A DNA stretch of 64,000 nucleotides from Steinernema hermaphroditum (Eukaryota; Nematoda; Chromadorea; Rhabditida; Steinernematidae), in NCBI GenBank assembly GCA_030435675.1, contig CM059623.1, positions 3,622,012 to 3,686,011 of the forward strand. Direction: 5' to 3'. Made by a program: the position numbers and the translations under genes. The notes under the pieces were generated by a model, which saw only the letters and a program-made list of their open reading frames with translations, was not told the DNA's origin and did not search any database. The stretch's first letter is position 1, and each line of letters begins with the position of its first letter. Shown here one piece after another: positions 46,635 through 57,573 of the stretch.

Positions 46635-48532
46635 TCAGAAGGAGGGCGCACACATGAGCGTCGTGTTTCTGTCCTGAATTCCCTCGGGGAAGTGACCGAG
46701 GTCGAAGAGCCAGAAGGTCCAGGTGTTCAGGTTGAGCAGAGTGATGCCGATGCAGACGAGATCGAGGAGGAAGCCGGTGTAGGCCATCTCGAACATGGAG
46801 ATCATTCCCGTCTCGTAGACAATGGCTGCAAGTGGAGATAAGTGGGCTAGCGGTGGGGGTGGTCCTACCGTTGGGCGGTGTGGCCATGGGGAACATGAAG
46901 CTGAATGAGGCGGAGATGGTGAGGGGCAGGGCGAGGTAGAGGGGGTTGATCTTCAGGGCCTCGCCGATGCTGAAGGAGATGGGAATGAAGATGGAGGCGG
47001 TGCCGGAGTTGCCCATCAGCTCGGTTACGAAGGTAACGAAAGTGGTGATGACGACCTCCATGTAGAAGGCCGACCCATTGGTCAACCGGTCCATGGCGAA
47101 GCAGCTGACCATCGTGCTGAGACCGCTGAGCTCGACGGCGCGAGAGGTGGCGAAGCCGGCGCCCACCAGGAAAAGCAGCGACCAGGGGAACTTGTCGTGG
47201 ACGACCTCCCAGTTGAGAAGGCTGCCGCTCGACTTCTTCGGCTTCTCCGGGTCAACGCTGAAGGAGGGACACTCGCGCGGCCACACGAACATGATGAAGA
47301 TGATGAGGATGCCGACGGAGGCGTCGCTGATCATGTCGCCGTGGGGGACCAACGACTGCCAGCCGGGCATGAAGCCCGGGTCGGAGGTCATCCAGCTGAG
47401 GATCATGACGATGTAAAGGGCGAGGACGGACTTCTCGGCGAACGACATGGGTCCGAGTTGCTGGTAGGCGCGCAGGATCGAGTTCTTGACGCGAACGGCC
47501 TTCTTCTCGTCTTCCTCGGTGGGCTGGGCATACATCTTGAAGAGCTTCTTGGGGCCGATGAGGATGATCTGCAGGGTGACCCAGGAGGCGAACAGGTAGA
47601 GCACCATGGGCGGAACGGCGAAGGCCATCCAGGAGAGGTAGGTGACTCCCGTTTCGCCGTGGGGATACCAGGTTTGCACATTGTCGCGGAAGATGAGATT
47701 CGGTGCGGTGCCGATTACGGTACCCGTGCCGCCGATGAGTGAGGCGTAACTGCAGGAAAGGATCATCGCCTTCCAGATGGTACGGTCCTCCTTGGGGGGC
47801 TCGTGGTGCGCGGGGATCTTCACTGGGTCGTCGCTGTGCTCGAGGGCCACCGTGGTCCTGAAGCGGGTGGTTAGGGCAGGCCAGAGCGGACGGGGTCTTA
47901 CCACGCTTCGCTGTTTGTTACAGGCTTCTTGGCGCCGGTTTCCTCGTCGTCGAGGTTCATCGACTCGAGCGTTGCGAAGGCGATGGGCAGCATGAGGGCG
48001 GTGGCGGCGCAGTCGTCCATCCAGCAGCTCCTGCAACGCGCTGTCAGGCACTGGTCCCGGCACGAAAACTCACAGGAAGCAGGTGGCAGCCATGAAAGAG
48101 GCCATGATCCACTGCGGCTTGGAGCCCGTCTTCGTGAGCAGCTTTAGGGCGATGCGTCGGTGCAGATTGCACTCTTCGACGGCGATGGCGGCCATTACCG
48201 TAATCACAAGCATCATGGTGGTGTCCTTGAGGTACTCGCGGGCCGTGTCTTCGGCCGTCATCACGCCCAGAAGCGGGAAGAGAAGCATCGGCAGGATGGA
48301 GGTGACGGCGATGGGCACCACTTCACCTAGCCAGTAGAAGGTGAGCAGCAGGATGCAGTAGCAGCACGACGCCTCCTGGAACGCGCCGTTCGCTGTGGGA
48401 CCCTCAGGGATTGGGGAGACCTACCTTAGAGCCGAACTGGAGAATCGGAAGGAGGACGATGGGAGCGAGGACGATCCAAATGGACTTCTTGCTCCTCTTG
48501 ACGAAGTCGAGCAGATCGAAGAAGAAACTCAT
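46635..48532 (-). CDS. SLC13-type sodium/carboxylate cotransporter family protein
   Basis: Five exons (48532-48421, 48392-48074, 48030-47902, 47857-46869, 46825-46635) give 579 residues. Conserved family segments include HRRIALKLLTK, SYASLIGGTGTVIGTAPNLI, GPMSFAEKSVLALY, WMTSDPGFMPGW, FPWSLLFLVGAGFA and PLYLALPLTISASFSFMFP-MATPPN. The family is an 11-13 helix plasma-membrane carrier for citrate, succinate or sulfate. The first SNT-type substrate/sodium motif of the family reads MDDCAATALMLPI here, and the second reads MGNSGTASIFIPI, so both binding loops depart from the consensus. Intron 1 must be only 28 nt (48420-48393) to keep frame; all other joins are ordinary. Frames through introns 3-4 look open but are not coding. 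Confidence 0.9.
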
Positions 48533-50427
48533 CGTACTGGGTGGGCTACCGTAGTCGGCGCAGGAGAGGCGAACGAGGACTGAGTGCTGACTTTGGCGGC
48601 GCCGCCGACCTTTTATAGCGACTGCATTTCCGGTTTTCGGGTCATTCTCGAGTCGATTCGCGCATCAGCGTTGTAATCATCGAGCGCTTTCGCTTCTGAC
48701 TAACCGGTTACGATTTGCAACGGGACCACACACGTCGACCGACGATCCGCGGATGAGAACGGACCCTGTTGGAGGCATACCGATTACGGTATTTCTCAGC
48801 ATAAAAGGCGTCGCGAGCGATCAGTTTCCTCTTCGTCCGCTTTCCGGACGGTCGCCCGGAAATCTACTACCGTACTCCAGACGGTGTAAAAGTGTGACCG
48901 TTGTGCTTGAATGCCCTCTTGAATGCCCTCCGGCTCGAACTACGGTAGCGGGCGATGCTAATTGCGACTGTCGAAAAAGCTGGTGATTTTTTGAGCTTTT
49001 GGTAGAGATAGGGCACTTGCTTCGAGTTTATGGGGGGCCTGCTATACGGTAGCTTGGTTCTGGAGTCTCCTACTTATAGATTCCTCTGAGATAGCCAAGT
49101 TCTGTGGACTTCGCCCTGTGATCGTTGTCAGTGGACCTGTCCATCGAAGTGTCACTTCCCGTGTTATTGTTTTTGTGATTAGAACAGCACTCCGTCATCG
49201 TATGTTTTCGTTCTCCAACCTCTTCTGTCCTATGATATCACCGGTCGTCCGCCAAACGGGCGGCGTGAAAAGCGCAATCACGCGCATGAGTCGTCTTCTT
49301 GCCGGTGATCTCCCGGCGAGCCTTCTGATCGGTCAACCGCCGCGTCCGAAACCGATCGGGCGGGTTAGTAGAAGAGGCGATCTCCACCCCATATTTTGTC
49401 TTAAGTCGATTCTCCACACTAACTCTATTGTCTGTTTTTGTAAATTTTGTAGATTTCGATGCGAGAAGTATACCAGACTTCCGAATGATATAACTGATAT
49501 AAAAAAAACGGTCGTTTTCCTGTTTGTTGTATTGGACATATTTAATGAATCTAAGTTTATCTTCGGGTTTTCGTCTCCTGAGCAGAGATTTGCGAATCCA
49601 AAGCGGAAAACCTCGAGTTTACGAGTTTATAAAATCGTATCAAAGGCCTTGCGAGACGTCTCACATATGCACAGCAAAGACAAAATCAACTTTTTGATCA
49701 AAGTTAATTTGACATACCACGAAAGTAAGTACGAACTTTATTTCAAAGGATTTTACATGTGTGTTGTATACATAAAAGGCTGAGTCTCGAGAAACTTGGC
49801 GTCCTGTTTTGTGCCAACACTAAGAAACACTTTCCCTAAGACACCGGGTTTGTTTCAGAGGCTTGCGCCTTGCGAGAAGTCCTATATCACAACATTGGCG
49901 TTGATCTCTTTCTGAGACAGTATCCGAAAAGAGCGACCAGCGGTGCGCGGGCATTGGAAAGGCGAAGAAGTTGAATCCAGTGGAGGCGCAGCTGTGAGGC
50001 ACAGCGGACGGAGCAGGAACCATCATTCAATTAGCTGGAGATTCGGACTTCGAGGAGTCCACTGAAGATTACGGATGTGAAGATGAGCCAGATGATCACA
50101 TTTGTACTCTATGGACCTAAAGTTGATTCTATTGGAAGGGAGGGAATTCAGTGGACGTAACAATGTTCCAAAAACAAAGCATATGCCGCCATTGTGGAGA
50201 CATATGATAAGACAAAGGTAAAAAAAAAACCAATACAAGGTCTATGTAAGAGATGATCTCAGTTGTGCTCGAGACGTCTGTTCGTTTTAAAAGGTATTTT
50301 TGATCTCTTTTCAAAATGTCAGACGTCGCCTAAAATGGAATCCACCCGTAGGCGTCCGTCTGGAAATGACTCACATTGGACCCTTTAAAAGGAGGCCCGG
50401 CGGTTCTTCTCCACAAGCCGAGAAGCC
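48533..50427. other. Divergent intergenic region, one unsupported long frame
   Basis: Lies between two divergently transcribed genes. A plus-strand frame of 221 codons (49118-49783) is unusually long for this DNA but lacks recognisable domains, has no matching frame elsewhere in the window and runs through AT-rich sequence; I do not call it a gene. CCCTTTAAAAGG at 50391-50402, about 30 nt before the EGF gene ATG, could serve as a TATA-like element. Confidence 0.35.
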
Positions 50428-51759
50428 ATGTTCTCTCGTCTGTTTCTTCTTGCCTGCCTCGTGGCGGGTACTGTAGCCGAGAGTGTTAAATGTCTGAATG
50501 GTGGAAAACCTATGATTGGCGGCGGCGAATTTCGACCATGTGATTGCGGCCCCGACTACACTGGCCGATACTGCGGAATTCCAAGGAAGAACTTTGTTTC
50601 TCATGTTGTGGTAGAGTTCTTCAGCTTATAACTGAAAAGCCAGAGATATGCTGTCTTTTAGACCAAGACCAACTTTGAAACGTTCACTTTCGAGGATATC
50701 CGTAGCAGCAACCTGACTGAAGAGCCTGCTTATTCTTCACATTTCTACTGGGTATACCTGGAGTTCCAATCTGAAGTGGGTCTATTCTGATTATCCCTTC
50801 ACTATTTGTCCCCCTATTCCAGGACGGATCGCCGATTGAGCTTCTTGTCGAGCATCTCGATCCGCTTTACGAACAGTGGTGCGCCAAAGGAATGAACGAA
50901 GCTCTTGCTGGGACCGTAAAGCTCAACGGAAAGGGCTATGGCTGCTCTGACCTGTACCATAAAGTCCATAGAAGCAACGAAGGAAAGTTCGTCCTCGAGG
51001 TGTTCTTGATTAATGGATCCGACCGCTACAACATGACCGTTATGGCGAAGAAACCTCTTTCTGATCGTATGTCGTGTGAGATTTACTCGTGTGAGACTTA
51101 CTCGATTTAGCTTACAACAAATGCAAGAACGGCGGTTCGAACCTGTCCCTTTCATCAACGACTGACCAATCAACCGATAATGTGCCATGTACTTGCCCTC
51201 CGGACTTCACAGGATCGCTTTGCGAAACGCCAATCGATATTTTCAAAGTCATTAAAGTGGTAGGTCCTTTGACGCTTATTGGTATGGCTGATCCAGTCTT
51301 ACCCGATTGAATCCATAGTGAGACCTCCATTTCCAGGACTCTCCCGTCCAGAAGGTGCACGCCTCCGTGTCCAAACTCTACAAAAACACAAAACTGCCCC
51401 GACTCGCTCAGTTCCTCTTCCTCAGTCCGGTAATGGTCATCCAATGGTCCCTTCTGTTATCTCTCGTGTAGAACGGCAAAAACGTCGAAGTCACCATCGA
51501 TCGCTTCCCATCGGAGTACGACTGCGATGAACGCGCCTCTGGAAACTACTTCACGGCCTTGTCCAAAGACCTTCTCGTGGGATACTGTGCCAAATATGAG
51601 CCAGGCACCCGATACAACTACAAGACTTTTGTCGGCAAGAAGGTCTCCCTTTCCGTGTTGTTCAACTACGAGAACAACGCCGACGAGAAGGGATTCGTCT
51701 CGGGAGAGGAGCAGTTCCAGAACTTCGAGTTCACTGTCAGGGAGTTGGAGAGACTGTAG
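50428..51759 (+). CDS. Secreted protein with two EGF-like modules
   Basis: Six exons (50428-50610, 50662-50775, 50823-51066, 51111-51259, 51337-51429, 51472-51759) give 356 residues. A signal peptide (FLLACLVAGTVA, to about residue 18) is followed by an EGF-like module (KCLNGG to CDCGPDYTGRYCG), a ~115-residue domain, a second EGF-like module (KCKNGG to CTCPPDFTGSLCE) and a second ~120-residue domain. Both post-EGF domains contain a YxCSD/YDCDE-type Cys and similar predicted strands, so the gene is probably an internal duplication. No membrane span, so it is likely extracellular. Sequons NLT, NGS and NMT are present. AATAAA is at 51790-51795. I do not recognise the non-EGF domain. Confidence 0.85.
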
Positions 51760-51819
51760 AGTCTTTAAAATGTGAATTGCTAAATGAGTAATAAATTTTT
51801 TTTATCAGCATTCCAAGCA

Positions 51820-51914
51820 GGTCCTGCCGATTCGGCTGATATTTGGCAGATAGGTATGTTAGAGTGTAACAAAGCCTGATAGGCTTCATAGGTGAATGGG
51901 GTGTTTAAGGCATG
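51820..51914. mobile_element. Partial copy (one arm) of the foldback element at 20091-20783
   Basis: TGCCGATTCGGCTGATATTTGG, GAGTGTAAC, GCCTGATAGGCTTC and GGTGAATGGGG follow the 20110-20205 arm in order with a few substitutions. The opposite arm was not found, so this is a truncated or solo copy. It begins about 25 nt after the EGF gene poly(A) signal. Confidence 0.65.
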
Positions 51915-52687
51915 AAGACAGTAGTCAATCTCGGCAAATCAAAGGCACTGCGCATAGCATGGGTCTTGAATACGCATGCATGTTCGTGCTCAGTGGTGCA
52001 TACGGTAGCGGTGCGGACTGCCGTTTTCGGGATCCGGGTTCGAGTCCGAACAGAAACGAATATAAATAATAATCTTCCATAACAGAGGAAGAGGCTAGAC
52101 TAGATGCGGCGAGACCCTTACCCCATATTGTTTCCTTTGATGCTCCTCGACAGTGAACTAAAAGGTAGCCTAACCAGGCATGTTCGTTTACCGAATGATC
52201 CTACGAAGCAGTAGAATGACAATATATCTGAACGATCGCTCGTGAAACGCCTGATTCGACGAAACTTGAAGAACGGCGACCACCTAGGACGCGCCCCACA
52301 GGAAGACCGAGGACCACAGGGCCAGAATCTTAATCGTAAACCGTAATCATCGGTATAGCCATTAAATGATTTACCTTGTGGTGCATCTTGGTTACGGTCA
52401 ATATCGTCGTTTAGGGCCTATATGACGATAGGAAGAACGTGCGACTTTTCATACCTATTGAAACAATCTCCCTTCTCCGTTTTCTCTCTGGGACCATCCT
52501 CTCTTCGTGTTTGTGTTTTCACTCCAAATAGCCCACCTCAACAAATGTAACTTCTTGCGACACATCACAAACAACAACTAATTGCCTAATTCACCTTCTT
52601 GTCTGACTGACGCATACCCCACCCTAATGAGTGGTCTGTCGCCGGGCCACAAATTCAGTGTGGAGGCGTCTTCGTTCGAGTCCGGTC
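51915..52687. other. Intergenic DNA with tRNA-like fragments
   Basis: A B-box block GGGATCCGGGTTCGAGTCCG occurs at about 52030-52049, nearly identical to 20000. Another (TTCGTTCGAGTCCGG) sits at about 52670, directly before the ATG of the next small gene. No other feature. Confidence 0.4.
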
Positions 52688-52959
52688 ATGCGAGGCTACT
52701 TCGGCGATTCCGCGGATGAAAGCAGTATGTTCCCCTTGTTAACCCTTAGTGTTATGCAGTTTTAGACGCCATAGAGGAAGTCCTCGACAGTACTCTGAAC
52801 ACGTTTCCACATCCGATCGTCTTCTTGGCCGCCTTCTATTTTCTCATTTTCGTCGGCATCGCCATTCTCTTCGCCCTCCTCTGGTTTCTTCCTCTGCGCA
52901 CCACGACGAAATGTTCTTCTAACCCAGACTCTCAATTCAACGAACCCACTGTTGTTTAA
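52688..52959 (+). CDS. Small single-span membrane protein (hypothetical, 76 aa)
   Basis: Two exons, 52688-52724 and 52766-52959, separated by a typical 41 nt intron (donor GTATGT, acceptor GCAGTTTTAG), give 76 residues. After about 30 hydrophilic residues there is one strong hydrophobic segment, PIVFLAAFYFLIFVGIAILF, followed by a basic/hydrophilic tail ending NEPTVV. Orientation and location are inferred only. No homolog recognised. Support is the clean splice pair, codon composition and membrane segment; the alternative minus-strand frame over the same DNA (52762-52965) would be a Glu/Arg-rich peptide and seems less likely. Confidence 0.5.
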
Positions 52960-55207
52960 AAACATGGTTTATTACTGTAACAGAAAAGATGTGTATGTAT
53001 TATTGTAGTTGCCTTCGAATCGAACGAAATCATGGAAACAAAATAAAAAATGATTAAAGTGATCGAGACACAATGTAAAAAACAATATTGCTCCTCCGGG
53101 CATCGAACCCGTGACCATCCGATTTGTGCGAAACAGGATTGTTCGGGACGGGTACCCGAACTAGAGAATTTTACGACATTTCAATAACAATCATTTTATA
53201 CACAACAGCAACAAAAAACAGCTACAGAAAGGCAACAAGAAGCATGACCTTCTTCTTCGTCAACCACCAGGTCGCTATAACTATCCACTTTTTGGTCATA
53301 ATCCAGGACGTCCATGTCCTCCAAGTCCTCATCACCTGTCTAGACAAGTTCAGAACGGGAAATACTCGGTCGGGTCCAGCGGAGAAGCGAAGAGAGCACT
53401 TCCTGGTGAATCCGCGAAGTGACTGTCCACCCATCTCCAAGAAGACGGAGAGGACATGGCGCCTGTGGATCTGAGGAGGGATGGAGAAGTCATATGCGAA
53501 AGCAATTGTTTCGGGATCACCAGATCATCCAAATAAATAACAACTCTGGAATTAAATGCCTTCGTGACAGAATTTGCGAAGTTCACACACGTTCACACAA
53601 GTGCGCGGTCGTTCTTGGCGTTTCATGCCTGCAATGATCCCAGCTCCTAGAAGGCTGGAACATGCTCTTATCCGAGCTTATGATTGATATTTCCGTTCGT
53701 CCTGGTTTCGAACCGGGTGCTTCCCTAACATCCCTACATAACCAACAGCCCAAGCCCCCTACACGCAGTCATTCGGATGCTATGTTTGCTGTCCACCCAT
53801 CTCCAAACTGCATTTGAATATGCAAAAGTGACGTTAAGTGAGCGTCGATCGCTGCACCTTCCAAAGAACATCCAATGCGGTCGATTTGCCACCGAATCGG
53901 AAAAAGACAAAAAGAATAAAAATAGAAAATGGGAATTCCACAGAAAAGGTCATTTCTTTCTTTAGTGACTCACTGTATGAAACGTTTCCTCGTTCCGCAA
54001 CATCGCTCTCCTGACAATATTAAACATCTCTCTCTGTGTCTATCATAGCTCCTAGCTCTAATCCTAGCGCTCCGGCAGGACTAAGCCAGAATTTCAAAGT
54101 TTCTGTTTATGTTCTCGAATTTCGATTGTTAGACTTTCTTTAACAATAGATCGACGATAATAACTGGCAACAACAATCTTTTCCATCCTTGTCTTTTGAT
54201 GGGAAATACAAGATCTCTGAAATCTGTGGTACACTTCCTTTGAAAGCATCCCGTACGGCTCTTTATTAACACAGTTGTTTAGCGAAGATCCCATTTATGA
54301 TATCATGTTCAACTTTCTTTTTTTGTGGGAGGGAATGGTCCAAAGTAGTCCGCCGACAAATGATAGCATTTGACAACAAGCTTTACGTTATCCCTTTTTT
54401 GAGTACTTTTCAGAGCACTTTTTGCTAGAGTAAGAGCGGCTCGCTGGCCGTTTGATTTTGGTTCTCAAAGCTATTCTTGAAGGTCAGAACTGTGAATGTA
54501 ATGAGGTCAAAAAAAACTAAAGTGCGCTTTCTCTCTGCCCGTCTGCGCGCTCATGCACCGCTCCCGCCGAACAGTCGAGGCAAAAGGGATATATAAGCCA
54601 TCTCACTTGTGAGCTGTCTTTTTTTTCATTGTCGGCGTTGGGCTCACTGGCGGGAGGTGCCGTTTTAAGAGTTCTGTAAAGTTAGAACCACGATGAAAAC
54701 ATAGGCAGCTTCCGGGAGACAAGTCTGACAGATAACATAAGCATTTCCATCCAATTCATCAGCTTGTCTTTTGATGAGTAATCCGCGATACAATTCCTAT
54801 AAAGCCGTATTCCATATGGCTCTTTATTCACACAGTTTTTTTGGCGTTTTTGCACTTTTGCGTTTTATGACAGTGCACCATAGCCATAAATTATAGCGAA
54901 ACATCTCTGTCTGGCCGTTGGCGCGCCTCTTTCCTTTCAAACTAGGTGCTCGATGTTAGATGCCAGTCGACAACACTGAGTTTGGTCTCGACGCGATAAC
55001 CGAATGAATTGACCAATCCTGGCCCGTGATCGTTCTTTGAGTCAAAAAATTCGTAAAAATTCAAAAGTAGGGAGGATTACAGCAGGCTCCCGCTCAGCGT
55101 TTCCCGCGTGATGTCACCGAGTGGGAAGTAACGCCGCCAGTCAGAGAGCGATCGGTTATAAAGTATTCAGACGGCAGTTTCAGAACACAGTTCGAGGATC
55201 CGGGAAT
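52960..55207. other. Intergenic region with tRNA-like and direct repeats
   Basis: Minus-strand B boxes occur at about 53098-53118 (CACGGGTTCGATGCCC) and 53705-53725 (ACCCGGTTCGAAACC). Two related blocks at about 54188-54270 and 54762-54850 share CTTGTCTTTTGATG and GGCTCTTTATT-ACACAG. No gene could be supported. The last ~100 nt must contain the SLC17-like promoter. Confidence 0.4.
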
Positions 55208-57573
55208 ATGACTGTGGCACTCGACGTTCCCCCGAAGCCACGAGGCTTCACTTTCGCCGACAAGACGAGATATGCGATCCTTGTCCTTTCGACGCTCTGC
55301 TTGAGCATCATCCAGTCGAACACGCTGACGCTGAACTTCACCATCATCTGCATGGGACCTTCTGAGGTGAGTGGCTCCTTCTTCTATCTTCTAGGGGAGT
55401 TTCCCTCACTTGCTACTTTCAAGGTCCTGTGGTGATTCTTAGCTTTACCTCTTTTTCTAGAATGTGACCACTGGGCAAACAGGCGAGGAGTCCACCTACG
55501 TCTATTCCCCTTCCCAGAAAAGCCAGCTTTTCTCCATCGTCGCCGTCGGGGCGTTGGTCGCCGTCTACCCCACCATCTGGCTCATCCAAGTACTCACTCA
55601 AACTGTCCTCCACCTCAAACGCTCTTTCAGATATTTGGACCTCGCAAAGTCGTCAGCGTGTATGGATTCGTCTCCGCTCTAGCGACCGCTTTGCTTCCCC
55701 TCTTCGCTTTCTGGGGATTCTACTACTTCTTGTTCATCCGATTCGTCCAGGTACCCGTTGGCTCGTCTCTCCAGTTGACCACAGCCTCCTAGGGCACAGC
55801 CCTGTCCGTGTGTCTCAACGTCATCGGCTACGTCACTGGCCACTGGTCGATGCTGAAGACGAACGCGCTATTCATCGCTTTCCTTTCATGTTTCTATCAG
55901 GTTCCACAAGGTGCTGCAGAGCTGTAAAAGACCGACGTTCAGATCGGGCCGATCTTCACGATGCCCGTCTCTGGTCTCCTTTGCGAGTCCTCCTTCGGAT
56001 GGCCTTCGGTATACTACCTCCACGCGGCCGTTACCGTAGTCCTCTTCGCGCTCTTCTACTACTTCTACCGGTGAGATCAAGCATCGATTCCAGCACAGGG
56101 ATGCTTTTAGGGATGTTCCGCACATCCATCGGAACGTCAGCGAGCGAGAACTCGGGAAGATCCAGCGCGGGAAAGAGGGAATGCCCCAAAGGGAGGCAGT
56201 GCCCTACCGCGCCATCCTAACCACCCATGCCATCTGGGCCTGCTGGGTGTCGGCCGTCGGCAACTTCATGGGAGTTCAGTTGACCATGCAGTACTCCCCG
56301 ACTTATCTCAATAAGGTTGGCTTTTGTGTAATGTGGTGTTAGATCGTAGAACTCAAAATACGTCCAAATGGGAAAGTTCTTGCTATGACCTAACCAGGGA
56401 ACGTTTCCAAGTGCCCGGTCTTTCTGAAAAGGGCTGGAACAGATAGAGACTGGGCTGCGGAGTTACTGTCACATAAACTCGCTCGTCCTCGATCAAGCTT
56501 CACTATTTAGAACAGGGCTCGAAATTGACATCGTGGAATTCGAGTACTAGGCCATGTAAGTCGTTTACCCTGAGGTTGTCCTTTTGGTTGAATGGTAGTG
56601 GCCCCGATTGTCATTCTCGAGGGTCAGGTTCGAATCCCCAAGGTGGAAAGGGATTTTTCACTTTCATTTTTTTTCTTTTTTTATTGACCTTCCCTTGTGA
56701 GACCGTTTTTTTCACTGCTCTTTCCAGTCCCCTTGTCACTACATCTGTGGTGCTCGAAATCGATAGTAATAGGGTACTAGGGCATGTAAGCCGTCGACTT
56801 CAACGGTGATGTTTTAGTTGAATGGTACTGCCCCCGATTGCAATTTTTAAAGGTCAGGTTCGAACCCCCGAGGTAAACGTCTGTTTTTGTATTAACCTCC
56901 CCTGTAAAACCGTTTTTTGTGAGCAAATTTCGGATCACTGAAGTCCACTTTAGGTGATGGGCTTCCCGGTGGAGATGACAGGCCTGCTCGCCGCTATTCC
57001 CCAAGTCTTCACTTTCATCACAAAGATCGTGGCGGGACTCATCAGCGACAAGGCCACCTGCTGCCGACCCGTCGTCAGCGTCAAGATCTTCAACACAATC
57101 GCTTTGGCCGGCATGGGAGTGTTTTGTTTCGGACTCGCCTTCATTCCAAAGTACCGTAACCCCCCCCCCCTTAGTCCGTCGAACTCTTCCGATTAGGTCT
57201 GCGCCCTATCTTGGCCTCGCCTTCTTCTACGGCGCTTGCATCATCCTCGGATTTAACTGCGGCGCCTTTTTCAAGAGCTCCCAAATCATCGCCAGGTATC
57301 ACCAGTATCACGATGCTATCCTGACGATCCTCCAGGCATCACAACCACTTCATCATGGGCAACAACTCCTTCATCAACTGCCTCTCCGCCCTCCTCGTCC
57401 CCGTCGTCGTCAGCTTCTTCGTCACCGAGGACACGGTGGAGGAGTGGTTCTGGGTGTGGATGATCCACGCCATTCTTCTCTTCGTCACCAACCTCTACTT
57501 CTGTGTCTTTGGAAAGGCCGAAGCCGCCGAGTGGACGAAGAAGAGGCCAACTGATTCGGTCGCCGCTGCTTAA
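55208..57573 (+). CDS. SLC17-like major facilitator transporter
   Basis: Nine exons (55208-55366, 55461-55589, 55631-55750, 55793-55900, 55943-56070, 56111-56315, 56954-57150, 57197-57295, 57336-57573) give 460 residues. It follows the anion/cation symporter branch of MFS (SLC17): ADKTRYAILVLSTLCLSI, Asn-rich first lumenal loop with NVT, FGPRKVVSVYGF, YQIGPIFTMPVSGLLCESSFGWPSVYY, PYRAILTTHAIWACWVSAVGNFMG and LISDKATCCRP. Relatives move phosphate, glutamate or organic anions; the substrate here is unknown. Intron 4 is 42 nt; reading from 55901 straight on would hit a stop. Intron 6 (638 nt) holds two tRNA-like repeats. AATAAA lies at 57632-57637. Confidence 0.88.
56560..56660 (+). repeat. tRNA-like repeat in SLC17 intron 6, copy 1
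   Basis: TGGTTGAATGGTAGTGGCCC resembles an A box and GGTCAGGTTCGAATCCCC is a good B box. Homologous to 56790-56885. Confidence 0.55.
56790..56885 (+). repeat. tRNA-like repeat in SLC17 intron 6, copy 2
   Basis: TAGTTGAATGGTACTGCCCC and GGTCAGGTTCGAACCCCCGA align with copy 1 about 230 nt upstream, including flanks (GGCCATGTAAG/GGGCATGTAAG before, CCTTGTGAGACCGTTTTTT / CCTGTAAAACCGTTTTTT after). The repeated unit is thus about 200 nt and tandem. Confidence 0.6.

Noticed and set aside
46567..48063. Single 498-codon minus-strand frame as a one-exon transporter
   Set aside because: It reads through introns 3 and 4 of the SLC13 gene; the protein family aligns only when those introns are removed, and the true C-terminus comes from another frame.
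49118..49783. 221-codon plus-strand open frame
   Set aside because: Long for this DNA but without domains, signal sequence, biased composition or a paralog; the second half lies in AT-rich sequence and several better start/stop alternatives exist. Left as unsupported.
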